From: Puniceicoccales bacterium
Lineage (GTDB): Bacteria > Verrucomicrobiota > Verrucomicrobiia > Opitutales > UBA9783
Assembly: GCA_031283895.1 (NCBI GenBank)
Contig: JAITAV010000014.1
Location: forward strand, 1-52,657
Length of the DNA stretch: 52,657 nucleotides
Direction: 5' to 3'
The position numbers and the translations under genes are program-made. Within the stretch, counting starts at the first letter, position 1. Every line of letters begins with the position of its first letter. Below, piece after piece: positions 16,429 through 25,827 of the stretch. The notes under the pieces are model-generated. The model was not told where the DNA came from. It ran no database searches and saw nothing but the letters and a program-made list of their open reading frames with translations.

Positions 16429-17676
16429 ATGAGTAACGAATTATTGTCTGTTTTGGAATACATGGAAAAAGAAAAGGGTATCAGTCGCAAAGATATGATC
16501 GAGTCTATTTCTATGGCCATAAGCAGCGCTGCGAAAAAAGGATTGAATGCCGGACAAGACGTTCGTGTAGAAATCGATCCCAAAACGGGATCTCTACAAG
16601 CATGGACGTTACTAAAAGTGGTCGATTTTATGACCAATCCTTCCCAGGAAATACACATTGTCAAAGCAAAACAAGAAAACCCGCAGGTGGTGCTGGGTGA
16701 TATTTTCGAACAAGTTATAGAGCCTTCTTTGTTAGGACGCATTGCCGCTCAAACAGCGCGTCAACTCATCATGCAACGCATCCGGCGTTTTGAAAAGGAG
16801 CACGTTTATGAACAATTTCAGGATCGTATAGGTACCATCATTACAGGCATTGTTCGTCGACAAGAAAAAGGAGATCTCTATATTGACTTCGGTAAAGCGG
16901 AAGATGTTTTGCGGCGTCAGGATGCTATTTGGAGTGATAACTATGGTCCAGGCGAACGTATCTGTTGTTTACTACTGGACATAAAAACGACAGTGCATGG
17001 TCCCGAATTAGTTTTAAGTCGAAGTCACGTTGATTTTGTAAAGTGTCTCTTGTCGTGTGAGGTCGCAGAATTTACGGAAGGAACAGTCTTTATTCGTTCC
17101 ATTGTTAGAGATCCCGGATATCGTACTAAAATTTGTGTAGATACGCGTGATCCCAAGGTAGACCCTGTAGGTGCTTGCGTGGGTACTCGAGGATCACGCA
17201 TTAAAAACGTCTTAAAGGAATTGGGGCAAGAAAAGGTAGACATTATTCGTTATTCCGATGACATTGCTGTATTGGTGCGCGAAGCCATCCGTCCAGCTAT
17301 CCCACAAAATTTAACCTTGGACCACGAAAATCATACAATTCATTTTGAAGTTGACGAAAAAGATTTTGCATCCGTTGTAGGTCGTAAATGGCAGAATGCT
17401 CGTTTAACATCTCGATTGTTGGGATGGAAGTTAGAAGTAAATCGCATCCATCAACATACCGAATTAGGATTCGAAGAAAAACGTACCCGCGCTACGCAAG
17501 TATTAAACCAACTACCTTCCGTGACCAGTCAAATTGCATCTACTTTAGTTGCCATTGGTATTACAAGCTTAGAAGCGTTTGAAGGCGTCACCGAAATGGA
17601 TTTGATGGAGGTGGGTATTGGAGAGACTGAATCGAAGGCAATTATTCAAGAAGCTAAGCAATTATTGGTCAAATAG
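16429..17676 (+). CDS. nusA: transcription termination/antitermination factor NusA
   Basis: RNA-polymerase-bound elongation factor controlling pausing, termination and antitermination. In 415 residues the N-terminal polymerase-binding domain spans about 1-125. The S1 domain follows (RIGTIITGIVRRQEKGDLYI), then two KH domains; the first includes DPVGACVGTRGSRIKNVLKE. The short C-terminal tail has a helical repeat region (GITSLEAFEGVTEMDLMEVG). Length is like NusA proteins with a single C-terminal module. rimP, usually just upstream, is absent. infB begins 27 bp downstream. Confidence 0.96.
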   Translation: MSNELLSVLEYMEKEKGISRKDMIESISMAISSAAKKGLNAGQDVRVEIDPKTGSLQAWTLLKVVDFMTNPSQEIHIVKAKQENPQVVLGDIFEQVIEPSLLGRIAAQTARQLIMQRIRRFEKEHVYEQFQDRIGTIITGIVRRQEKGDLYIDFGKAEDVLRRQDAIWSDNYGPGERICCLLLDIKTTVHGPELVLSRSHVDFVKCLLSCEVAEFTEGTVFIRSIVRDPGYRTKICVDTRDPKVDPVGACVGTRGSRIKNVLKELGQEKVDIIRYSDDIAVLVREAIRPAIPQNLTLDHENHTIHFEVDEKDFASVVGRKWQNARLTSRLLGWKLEVNRIHQHTELGFEEKRTRATQVLNQLPSVTSQIASTLVAIGITSLEAFEGVTEMDLMEVGIGETESKAIIQEAKQLLVK

Positions 17677-17703
17677 TGGGACATATAAGAAAGGTAGCTA
17701 GGC

Positions 17704-20013
17704 ATGGGAGTTAGAATTTATCAATTGGCACGTCAACTCAATTTAGATAACAAGGAACTTATCGCAATTCTCCAAAAGAGAGGTCTTGACGTGAAAAGCC
17801 CTTCAAGCACTATTCCCCACATTTACGCCGAAGAAATTGTGCTCGACTACCATAATAAAGGCAGTGCTTTACTTGCTGATCAAGATACCCATGCTGAAAA
17901 AAGAGGAGTTGAACAAAGTGTCATCATAAAACCTCAACCCGTATCTCACGCATTGCCGAAAATAGTACAAAAGAGCTTATCCGATGTCCAATCATCACCC
18001 GCAATGGGTTCTTTCGTAAAAAGTGCAGCACAAGTATATGCGGAAAGAAAACTTCTCTCAGATCAAAAAAAAGCCGTCGTTATTGACTCTCAGATTCAGA
18101 AGGCCACTCCAGAAACGCCGCCACTGAAACCTGTCCTTCCCAAAGTCATGATGGCACCTAAAGTTGCCCCAATACCAACCGTATTCAAGTCATCTACGGA
18201 ACCTGAAGACAAGGCAACTGGGCCTTGCGTCGCAGAGAAAAAGCAACTTGTTATCAAGCCACCTATCGTCGTGAGTGAATTTGCAACCATGCTCGACATA
18301 AAACCTTTTCGTTTGATCTCTGAGCTCATGGAAATGGGTATTTTTGCCTTCATGAGCCAAGCCATCGACGAAGAAATTGCGCAAAAGATTGCTTCTAAAT
18401 ATGGTATTGACATTGTATTCAAGCACAGAACCCAGGTGCCAACAATTACGCGCAATAAGCAGCCAACAAAAGCACCTGAAGAAGAAAGTAAGTTTTTAGA
18501 GCCGCGTCCTCCGATTGTTTGTATTTTAGGTCACGTGGACCACGGGAAGACAACTTTATTAGATTTTATAAGAAAAAGTAATGTTGCTGCCAAAGAAGCA
18601 GGAGGCATTACGCAGCATGTAGGGGCTTATCAGATCGAGCATGCAGGTAAAAAAATAACCTTTTTGGACACGCCGGGACATGCCGCTTTTTCAAAAATTA
18701 GACAACGTGGAGCAACCGTGACGGACATCGCAATTTTGGTGGTTGCCGCCGACGATGGTTTTATGCCGCAAACCGATGAAGCATTATCGTTTGCCCAAAA
18801 AGAAAACGTACCCGTGGTGGTGGCCATTAATAAAATAGATGCAAAAGGTGCCAATGTAGATCGTGTCAAACAGCAGATGCAAAAACGAGGGATTGCCTCC
18901 GAAGATTGGGGAGGCGAGACGTTATGCGTTGGCATCTCTGCTTTAAAAGGTACGCATGTGACCGATCTTTTAGAAGCTGTTTTGTTGCAGGCTGAAATGA
19001 TGGAATTAAAAGCGAATCCTCGGTGTACTGCCGAAGGTGTCGTGATCGAGTCTAAAATTGAAGTTGGGAAAGGTCCCACGGCCACCGTGATTATCAACAA
19101 AGGTACGCTTAAAACGGGCGATGCTCTCGTGTGCGGCGATTGCTACTGCAAAACGCGCGCCTTACTGAATGAAAATGGAGATCCCATCAAAGAGGCAACT
19201 CCGGCTACACCCGTGCAAATTTTAGGTTGGTCCGGTGCTCCCAATGCGGGTGCTAACTTCAAAGTTGTCAAAAATGAGAAAGAGGCTAAGCGGGAAGCCG
19301 AAGCCCATGTACGACAATTGAAACAAGTGCAGCCGACGGAAAATGTGGGTAAAGTGACGAATGTTAGCGAGCTTATGTCTGCCATTGAATCGAACAAACA
19401 AAAGACTTTGAAAGTCATAATTCGTGCCGATGTCCATGGCAGCGTTGAAGCCATTACAGATTGTCTAAAGGCCATCAAAAGCGATAAAGTAGCTTTAGAA
19501 ATGATTACTGCCGATGTGGGCCCCATAAGCTTAAACGACATTTATTTGGCACACGCGGCGCAAGCAACTTTAGTCGGATTTAACACACGTTTAGAAACGG
19601 GCGTTTTAAGCGCGGCAAAACATCATCAAGTGAGAATTGTGCAGCACAATATTATTTACGAATTAGTGCAACAGGTTACAGATTTGATGCGTGAACTATT
19701 GGATCCAGAGTGGGTAGAAAACAAGTTAGGTTCTGCCGAAGTTCGTCAAATATTTCCACTGGCAAAAGGACAGGTTGCTGGATGCATGGTTGTAGCCGGC
19801 CGTGTTGTACGCGATGCATCGGCGCGATTGATTCGCAACAACAAAGTCGTGACTGAAACAAAAATTCAAATGCTAAAGCGTTTCAAAGAAGACGCTACCG
19901 AAGTAAAATCCGGATACGAATGCGGTATTCAGTTACATAATGCGCCTACAAGTTATATGGAAGGAGATTCCATAGAATGTTTCGAAAGGGTCGCAAAACT
20001 TGCCTCTTTATAA
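17704..20013 (+). CDS. infB: translation initiation factor IF-2
   Basis: GTPase that brings initiator fMet-tRNA to the 30S subunit and promotes subunit joining. The 769 residues contain an N-terminal IF2_N module (1-50), a charged linker, and a second IF2_N-like module near 195-240. The G domain has G1 GHVDHGKTT (276-284), G3 DTPGH, G4 NKID (376-379) and G5 SALKG. Domains II-IV follow and end in EGDSIECFE. The linker is shorter than in E. coli IF-2. Central gene of nusA-infB-rbfA. Confidence 0.97.
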   Translation: MGVRIYQLARQLNLDNKELIAILQKRGLDVKSPSSTIPHIYAEEIVLDYHNKGSALLADQDTHAEKRGVEQSVIIKPQPVSHALPKIVQKSLSDVQSSPAMGSFVKSAAQVYAERKLLSDQKKAVVIDSQIQKATPETPPLKPVLPKVMMAPKVAPIPTVFKSSTEPEDKATGPCVAEKKQLVIKPPIVVSEFATMLDIKPFRLISELMEMGIFAFMSQAIDEEIAQKIASKYGIDIVFKHRTQVPTITRNKQPTKAPEEESKFLEPRPPIVCILGHVDHGKTTLLDFIRKSNVAAKEAGGITQHVGAYQIEHAGKKITFLDTPGHAAFSKIRQRGATVTDIAILVVAADDGFMPQTDEALSFAQKENVPVVVAINKIDAKGANVDRVKQQMQKRGIASEDWGGETLCVGISALKGTHVTDLLEAVLLQAEMMELKANPRCTAEGVVIESKIEVGKGPTATVIINKGTLKTGDALVCGDCYCKTRALLNENGDPIKEATPATPVQILGWSGAPNAGANFKVVKNEKEAKREAEAHVRQLKQVQPTENVGKVTNVSELMSAIESNKQKTLKVIIRADVHGSVEAITDCLKAIKSDKVALEMITADVGPISLNDIYLAHAAQATLVGFNTRLETGVLSAAKHHQVRIVQHNIIYELVQQVTDLMRELLDPEWVENKLGSAEVRQIFPLAKGQVAGCMVVAGRVVRDASARLIRNNKVVTETKIQMLKRFKEDATEVKSGYECGIQLHNAPTSYMEGDSIECFERVAKLASL

Positions 20014-20019
20014 AAAATC

Positions 20020-20373
20020 ATGGATAATTTTCGTATTATACGTGTGAATGAACTGTTAAAACGAGCCATCAGTGAATATCTCCACAATACTTTTACGTCA
20101 GAGGCGGTTGTTATTACAATTACGAAGGTCGAAACAGCTTCAAATTTGCGGATGGCGAGCGTATTTTTCTCAGTTTATAATGCTTCAGCACGCAAAGACG
20201 TTTTAGGGTTTCTCAAAAAAGTCCGACATTCAGTTCAATTGAATGTTAGTAAAATGATCCGACTAAAATATATTCCTCGACTAACATTTATCTGGGATGC
20301 TTCCATTGAAAAAGCACACCAAGCCCTTGCATTCATGGATCAGCTTTCCGAAGAGGCATCAAAACGTCTGTAA
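20020..20373 (+). CDS. rbfA: ribosome-binding factor A
   Basis: KH-fold assembly factor for the 30S subunit, acting on 16S rRNA maturation. The 117 residues show the family pattern: RIIRVNELLKRAISEYL, then TITKVETASNLRMASVFFSV, and LRLKYIPRLTFIWD-like near the end. It begins 6 bp after infB, the standard order. truB, often next, is absent; the convergent oleC-like gene follows. Confidence 0.93.
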   Translation: MDNFRIIRVNELLKRAISEYLHNTFTSEAVVITITKVETASNLRMASVFFSVYNASARKDVLGFLKKVRHSVQLNVSKMIRLKYIPRLTFIWDASIEKAHQALAFMDQLSEEASKRL

Positions 20374-20487
20374 ACAGGATGGATAAACCAGGTGCGTGTT
20401 GGTATGTAAAAGCGCTTGGAAAGGTTGAACATATTTTATAATCAGTAAAGTTCTTGAATGTTGAATGTACGCGTATTTGCAATTGCA

Positions 20488-22095
20488 TTAAAACTTTTGA
20501 AAATAACGTGCCAGTTTCAAGCGATGAATTTTTGCGTTGTGACGCACGTCGACGGGGAATTTTTCGTATAAGAAGAACTTCTCAATCTCGTAAGTGGGCA
20601 CGCATTGCCTACTCCATTGTTGTATACGATCTAAAAGGATTTTTTTGTCCTTCCTACGCTTAGGCATTATCTTGGGCTCGATAACAACCGCTGGAGACGT
20701 TATATTTCCCTGTCGGTAGCTAATCAGCGCCGATCTAAAAACTTCTGGACAGGCATTAAAAATGGCTTCACAACACTCTGTATAGTAAGTTTTTCCCGAA
20801 CTGGTAACAACGCACTCTGCTTTTCGACCACAAAACCACAATCGTCCTCTTTCGTCCAAATATCCTAGGTCTCCCATCCTATGCCATACAATACCGTCGG
20901 CAACAATTTTAGCTTTTTCTGTCGCATGAAGATCATTGACGTAAGCTTCACTCACGTATGATGTTTGAACGATAATTTCTCCAATGCTGTGGATCGGTAG
21001 CGAATCTGGCAAAGTTGTTAGGGGTAATTCTGTAACTGGAATAATACGTATGCGAACGTTCGACAGAGGAAATCCAACGCAAGTTCCATTTCCTTGTAAG
21101 GTCTGCGCGTACGTTTCTTCCATAACTTCCTTTGCACTTATGCAGGCAACGGGTAAAACTTCCGTCGCACCATAGGGCGTGTACACTTCTCCATTGGGTA
21201 ACAAATTCTGCACACGCTTCAACAAAAGCGGATGTACGGGAGCCCCAGCCAAAAATACACGTTTGAGCGAAGGTAACATCATTTGTTTGCTTTCGCAATA
21301 ATCGGCAATGCATGTCCACAAACGTGGTGATCCAAAACTATTCGTTACATGACAACGATGGATAGCTTCGACGATGTACGCTGGATTGAGAGCGCTTGGG
21401 TGTGATGGATCCATTTCCGGAACCACCGTAGTCATCTTTAATATAGGATTAAATAGCGAAAATACAGGTAAAAGCGGCAGATCTACTTCGCCCGGCTGAA
21501 AGTTAAAAGCTTTCTGTAAAGCTTCCACTTGCGCATTTAATTGTCGATAAGTATACAAAGCGCCCTTGGGGTAACCTGTAGAACCGGAAGTGAATAAAAT
21601 AGCGGCTGGATTATCTAAATTATAATTCTTCTGTAAGTTGCAAATAAATCCTTTTGTCTCAAGTTGCTTTTTTAAAGAACGGGTGAGAATAATTTTTTTA
21701 CGTAATGTCTTAACACTTAAAGATAAAAACGGCAGTAAGCAACGTACCTTGGGGCATCCCACCAATACACTGGGTTGCGTCTTTTTAGCACACTTAAGAA
21801 AGTTTCTTACCCCCATACCTGGATCAATAATAATAGGAATGGCTTCTATACTTAAAAGCGAAAATATGAGCACCAGTAAATCTTTTCCCGGAGGGACCAT
21901 GACCAATACCCTATCGCCGCGTGCAACACCTTGCCCAAATAAGTGTGTACTCAACTTCCCTACGTAATTTCTCAATGTTTCAAAGGAAATTGTTTTGTAA
22001 TGAACGTTATTAAGACTGCACCTTTGCGGTATCTTAATGGCAGGATGCAGCGGACACTCTGCAGCAACCTTTTCAATGGCATCCTCAATATTCAT
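20488..22095 (-). CDS. AMP-forming acyl-CoA synthetase/ligase, OleC-like
   Basis: Member of the ANL adenylating superfamily. The 535 residues include the P-loop motif FTSGSTGYPKGA (168-179), the YTPYGATEVLPV core motif, and the HRMGDLGYLDERGRLWFCGR hinge region. The C-terminal NAKIHRLKLARYF resembles OleC. OleC enzymes (beta-lactone synthetases) convert beta-hydroxy acids to beta-lactones in long-chain olefin synthesis. The YGATEVLPV and KIHRLKLA features favour OleC over ordinary fatty acyl-CoA ligases. OleA, OleB and OleD partners are not in the window. The gene stands alone after murG on the same strand, with a hairpin between them. Confidence 0.8.
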   Translation of the reverse strand: MNIEDAIEKVAAECPLHPAIKIPQRCSLNNVHYKTISFETLRNYVGKLSTHLFGQGVARGDRVLVMVPPGKDLLVLIFSLLSIEAIPIIIDPGMGVRNFLKCAKKTQPSVLVGCPKVRCLLPFLSLSVKTLRKKIILTRSLKKQLETKGFICNLQKNYNLDNPAAILFTSGSTGYPKGALYTYRQLNAQVEALQKAFNFQPGEVDLPLLPVFSLFNPILKMTTVVPEMDPSHPSALNPAYIVEAIHRCHVTNSFGSPRLWTCIADYCESKQMMLPSLKRVFLAGAPVHPLLLKRVQNLLPNGEVYTPYGATEVLPVACISAKEVMEETYAQTLQGNGTCVGFPLSNVRIRIIPVTELPLTTLPDSLPIHSIGEIIVQTSYVSEAYVNDLHATEKAKIVADGIVWHRMGDLGYLDERGRLWFCGRKAECVVTSSGKTYYTECCEAIFNACPEVFRSALISYRQGNITSPAVVIEPKIMPKRRKDKKILLDRIQQWSRQCVPTYEIEKFFLYEKFPVDVRHNAKIHRLKLARYFQKF

Positions 22096-22189
22096 GCGTG
22101 CATAATGGGCATTTATTTATCTTCCCATAGCGATTATTTTCTAACGAAGAACTTCCATGCAAGATCAAATCTAAAAAACTTACTTTCAT

Positions 22190-22209
22190 AAAAACGCCGT
22201 ACGGTGTTT
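22190..22209 (-). terminator. possible terminator after murG
   Basis: On the minus strand an imperfect stem AAACACCG/CGGCGTTT (one G·U pair) with a very short loop runs into five T. It lies about 80 bp beyond the murG stop and before the oleC-like start. The tight loop makes it a weak candidate. Confidence 0.4.
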
Positions 22210-22286
22210 CCTATTTATACATATGCTAAAACGAATACGTGAAATGCTTTTACAAAGGACGGCACAAAAACTGGGGAAAGGCTGCT

Positions 22287-23393
22287 TTAGGCAGTATACT
22301 CAACAGGCACGAGCAATTGTTCCAAATCGTTAACAATCAACGTTGTTGCATCTTCACCGTTTAATTGTTTCATGTTGTAACGCATATTTTCCAACAAACA
22401 TTCATCTGCGATCAGGTGAATTACTTCATTAAACAAGTTATGGGACATGGCTTCTTGTTGCAACATAAGGCAAGCGCCCTTACGTTCAAAAAATAGGGCA
22501 TTGGCGTATTGATGATTATCGGTGGCAAAGGGGTAAGGGATAAGTATAGAAGGGGTTTCACAGCGCGTCAATTCGGCAATAGTTCCTGCTCCAGCCCGAC
22601 TTATAACCAAATTCGCAGCCGAAAATAACACGTGCATGTTTAACGCAAAAGGAATTAAAATCAACTTTGTCTTTTGCCCGTCTGCCTGATATTGTTCTAC
22701 TTCTCTTTCACTTCCTTGCCCAACCCCTGTTACGCAAACGACATTGATGCCTTGTTCTCCAAACGCTTCAAAATTATCGATAACCCATTTGTTAAGTACT
22801 TTAGCTCCTTGACTGCCGCCCACAACCACTAAAACGTACTGGTCTTGAGATAAATTCAATTGTTTTCTAGCGTTCCACCGATCGATTTTTTGAATTTCTT
22901 TACGTACGGGAAAACCAAAGTTTCTAACCGTCTTTACAGAAACTTTTTTTAAATGTACGCCTTGCGGTAAATAAACACGCTTGGCAAAATGACTTAAAAA
23001 ACGGATTGCTTTCCCTGGACATTGATTTGCTTCGTGAAGCACACGGAGTTTTCTCAATAAAATTGCAGCTCCAAAAATGCCCACGCTTATAAACCCCCCA
23101 AAAGCCAACACCAAATCCACTTGAAATTTTTTTAAAAGCCATATTGAAGCAAAGAAATTTTTTAACTGAAAAAATAAAAACTTTGGCCACAACCAAAACT
23201 TTTTGGACCAACCAATACCACAGAAATGTACAAATGCAATGTCGGGGTACGCTTGCGACAACTTTTTATCCACCATTTTCTGCGTTATAATCAGTATACA
23301 TGCGTGTCCACGTGCAATGAGCTCTTGCGCCAATGCAATCCCTGGAGACAAGTGTCCTCCGGTCCCTCCGCAGGCAATCAAAAAATGACTCAT
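22287..23393 (-). CDS. murG: UDP-GlcNAc:lipid I transferase MurG
   Basis: Peripheral inner-membrane GT28 glycosyltransferase that adds GlcNAc to lipid I to form lipid II. The N-terminal glycine loop is CGGTGGHLSPGIALAQ. The C-terminal donor site has VISRAGAGTIAELTRCETPS, and the interdomain region includes LVVVGGSQGAKVLN. Start ATG 23393 overlaps the ftsW stop as ATGA, which favours it over the ATG two codons earlier and gives 368 residues, typical. Its pairing with ftsW preserves the dcw cell-wall cluster order. Other dcw genes (mur ligases, ftsQAZ) are not here. Confidence 0.96.
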   Translation of the reverse strand: MSHFLIACGGTGGHLSPGIALAQELIARGHACILIITQKMVDKKLSQAYPDIAFVHFCGIGWSKKFWLWPKFLFFQLKNFFASIWLLKKFQVDLVLAFGGFISVGIFGAAILLRKLRVLHEANQCPGKAIRFLSHFAKRVYLPQGVHLKKVSVKTVRNFGFPVRKEIQKIDRWNARKQLNLSQDQYVLVVVGGSQGAKVLNKWVIDNFEAFGEQGINVVCVTGVGQGSEREVEQYQADGQKTKLILIPFALNMHVLFSAANLVISRAGAGTIAELTRCETPSILIPYPFATDNHQYANALFFERKGACLMLQQEAMSHNLFNEVIHLIADECLLENMRYNMKQLNGEDATTLIVNDLEQLLVPVEYTA

Positions 23394-24499
23394 GCACATT
23401 TCCTCAAATTTTGAGGCAAATGGTATCGACCTTGACCCAAGTTAATGAGAATTCCAATAAAGCAGTAGCTCGTCAACAAATTTGAACCTCCGTAACTCAA
23501 GAAGGGCAAAGCTAAACCCTTTGTAGGCAACAGGCCAGTTACGACCCCCATATTAAAAAAAGCCTGGAAAATCAAAAAACTTAAAGCCCCCACACCCACA
23601 AAAAATAAAAAAGGGTTCCCCGTGCTGCGAACAATTTTTAATCCGTGAAAAGTAATGGTAGCAAATAAACACAGAACGATTAAAACGTGCAATATACCCA
23701 ATTCTTCAGCCAGAATGGCAAAAATAAAATCCGTGTGCGCTTCCGGTAAAAAAAAGTATTGTTGGCGCCCTTGTCCCAACCCAACCCCCGTTAATCCGCC
23801 GGCACTAAAACCAATTAAACTTTGCCACAATTGGTAAGCTCCCGACAACCGATTCCCTTCAACGTCTAAGAAAGCTGTAATACGTCTCAACCGTATAGGA
23901 TTCAAATAGATTGCCAACATAAAAAGCAAGAACGCACAAAAACACGAAGGTATTATAAACTTAAGTTGAGCGCCCTTTAAAAACAGTAAAATGAGTCCTA
24001 TCCATCCAAATAAAAAGGCTGTTCCAAAATCAGGTTCCACGATAACCAAACACGTAAATATAGCAATCACACCCAAAGGCTTTAAAAAACCTTTAAACCA
24101 ATAGCGTACTTCCTGAACGTGCTCGGCTAGAAAATGGGCAAAAAAAATTACAAAACCTATTTTTGCCAGTTCTGACGGCTGAACTCTTAATCCACACAAA
24201 GAAATCCAACGACGAGTTCCATGAATCCATAAACCTACACCGGGGATCAATACGATACAGAGAACCAAGAGAGTAACCAACCCTAGAATGGGGGCTATCG
24301 CTTTTAATTTTTCTAAATTTACAAATGTAAAAACACATAAACCCACAAAAGCAATACCCAACCAAACACACTGCTTTTTAAACAAAAGCATATCGGGCCC
24401 AAAAGGTTGAGAGGCACTGTACAAAATTAACAAGCCATAAAATGTTAAACAAACGCTGGCACTTAAAATTAAACCGTTACTTCTTCGCAACTGGCTCAT
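23390..24499 (-). CDS. ftsW: SEDS-family peptidoglycan glycosyltransferase FtsW
   Basis: Polytopic lipid II polymerase of the SEDS family acting at the division septum. The 369 residues form about ten membrane helices. Family motifs are seen: QPSELAKIGFVIF, FLPEAHTDFIFAILAEELG, and the C-terminal LPTKGLALPFLSYGGSNLL. FtsW rather than RodA is preferred because it is adjacent to murG. Its ATG lies 16 bp after the LysM gene; the three are probably one operon. Confidence 0.94.
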   Translation of the reverse strand: MSQLRRSNGLILSASVCLTFYGLLILYSASQPFGPDMLLFKKQCVWLGIAFVGLCVFTFVNLEKLKAIAPILGLVTLLVLCIVLIPGVGLWIHGTRRWISLCGLRVQPSELAKIGFVIFFAHFLAEHVQEVRYWFKGFLKPLGVIAIFTCLVIVEPDFGTAFLFGWIGLILLFLKGAQLKFIIPSCFCAFLLFMLAIYLNPIRLRRITAFLDVEGNRLSGAYQLWQSLIGFSAGGLTGVGLGQGRQQYFFLPEAHTDFIFAILAEELGILHVLIVLCLFATITFHGLKIVRSTGNPFLFFVGVGALSFLIFQAFFNMGVVTGLLPTKGLALPFLSYGGSNLLTSYCFIGILINLGQGRYHLPQNLRKCA

Positions 24500-24515
24500 A
24501 TTCTTTGCAAACGAA

Positions 24516-25619
24516 TTACTTAACCTCCTCTAAAGGGACCACAGAAATGCTTTCATCTTCATCAAATAAACTTTCAAAATCTTCGTCGTCTCCGGGAGAC
24601 GTTGTGGATATTATGGGAGGTTCGGTGGACTTAAGTGCATGATTTTCTGTTGCTTTAAAAAAATCATCGTTTACGGTAGAAGATCTTTCTTCCAAATTAG
24701 AATTGCGAATATTAAATGAAGAAGGAACTTCACTTTTAGCTTCTACCCCCAAATAAATTACCTGACCAATTTGTAAAGCTTTTGGATTCTTAATATCGTT
24801 TATTTGAATCAAATCATCCACTTTAAGTCCAGAACGCATTGCAATTTCAGACAGTGTATCTCCCGCTTGGACAATGTATTTTGTACCCTTGATTAACGGC
24901 GCTTTATGCGCAACATTTAACTTCTTTTCCTCCAATACAGGCTGCGCAACCCCTTGCAATTTTAATTTTTGTCCCATAAAAATCACATCGCTCTTTAAAT
25001 GATTGTATGCTTTAATTTCATTGACCGTCAGATGATATTGTTGCCCAATGCGTGATAAAGTATCTCCTTTTTGCACAACATATTCGGTAACAGGCAAAAG
25101 GCTTTTGCCCGTTGTGGATATGTGCGCTGTTGGAATGGTTAAGTGCATACCCTCTTGTAAAATTGATTTGCCGTTCAGATGATTTGCTTCCATTAATTGT
25201 TGCAAACTAACGTGATGTTTACGTGCAATGGCCCACAGTGAATCTCCTTTGCGCACTACATAAATATTGTCCTCCGTTGGACCAAACTTTACATTTTCAT
25301 CGATTTCGTCTTCCTCTTCAAAGTTTTCCTCAATGGGTACTGAAGGCCTCCTTGGCAATGCACGTATACCGCTTGCGGTAGGAACATGCTTATTTATTAA
25401 CGGCTCTTCCAACGAATGTGTGGCTATGTTTTCATTAATTTGCGTACCTTGAAGCGAACGATCAACTTTGACAAGGGTACTTTGCCCCACTGTACTACTT
25501 GCAGGTGTATCTTTTTTGCTCCAAAGAGAAAAGGAAGAGCAACCTTGAAACCAAAAGCCTTGCCCACTTAACAACAAGTAAACAAAACCCTGTTTTATTT
25601 TTAAAATCCTTTGTGTCAT
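24516..25619 (-). CDS. LysM-repeat lipoprotein
   Basis: Putative peptidoglycan-binding lipoprotein. The N-terminus has a hydrophobic signal followed by FQGCSS, with Cys27 as the likely lipidation site, although the lipobox is imperfect. A low-complexity acidic linker leads to three LysM domains at about 120-163, 180-222 and 248-291. Each has the YVVxKGDTL pattern and ends in an IGQxIxLG-like segment. The C-terminal 75 residues are acidic and disordered. No catalytic domain is visible. It precedes ftsW-murG, consistent with a role in wall assembly or division. A TATAGA box lies 7 nt before the ATG. Confidence 0.85.
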   Translation of the reverse strand: MTQRILKIKQGFVYLLLSGQGFWFQGCSSFSLWSKKDTPASSTVGQSTLVKVDRSLQGTQINENIATHSLEEPLINKHVPTASGIRALPRRPSVPIEENFEEEDEIDENVKFGPTEDNIYVVRKGDSLWAIARKHHVSLQQLMEANHLNGKSILQEGMHLTIPTAHISTTGKSLLPVTEYVVQKGDTLSRIGQQYHLTVNEIKAYNHLKSDVIFMGQKLKLQGVAQPVLEEKKLNVAHKAPLIKGTKYIVQAGDTLSEIAMRSGLKVDDLIQINDIKNPKALQIGQVIYLGVEAKSEVPSSFNIRNSNLEERSSTVNDDFFKATENHALKSTEPPIISTTSPGDDEDFESLFDEDESISVVPLEEVK

Positions 25620-25827
25620 ATGTACATCTATACTAAGTTGTCACATCTACCTGTAAAAACATTTTTTAAGAAAAATCAATGCTAAATGCTGTTCTACGAA
25701 GCATAACGTTGTTTTTTCATTATTTCGTGAAAAATAAACAAATCTTGCCCTGCAAAATTTTTATGCCAATCATGTATGAAAAACTAAAAAATGACATTGC
25801 GAAAAAAAATAGAGTCATTAAGTGTAG
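25620..25827. promoter_or_regulatory. divergent promoter region, LysM gene and mgtE
   Basis: On the minus strand TTTACA and TATAGA (25632-25627; 19-bp spacing) lie directly before the LysM gene ATG. Toward mgtE no clear promoter or Mg2+-riboswitch (M-box) structure was recognised. A hairpin TTTTTCA/TGAAAAA with an 8-nt loop occurs near 25713-25735. Confidence 0.35.

Noticed and set aside
25620-25827. Possible Mg2+ riboswitch before mgtE.
   Set aside because: No M-box core could be traced by eye; only a simple AT-rich hairpin is visible.
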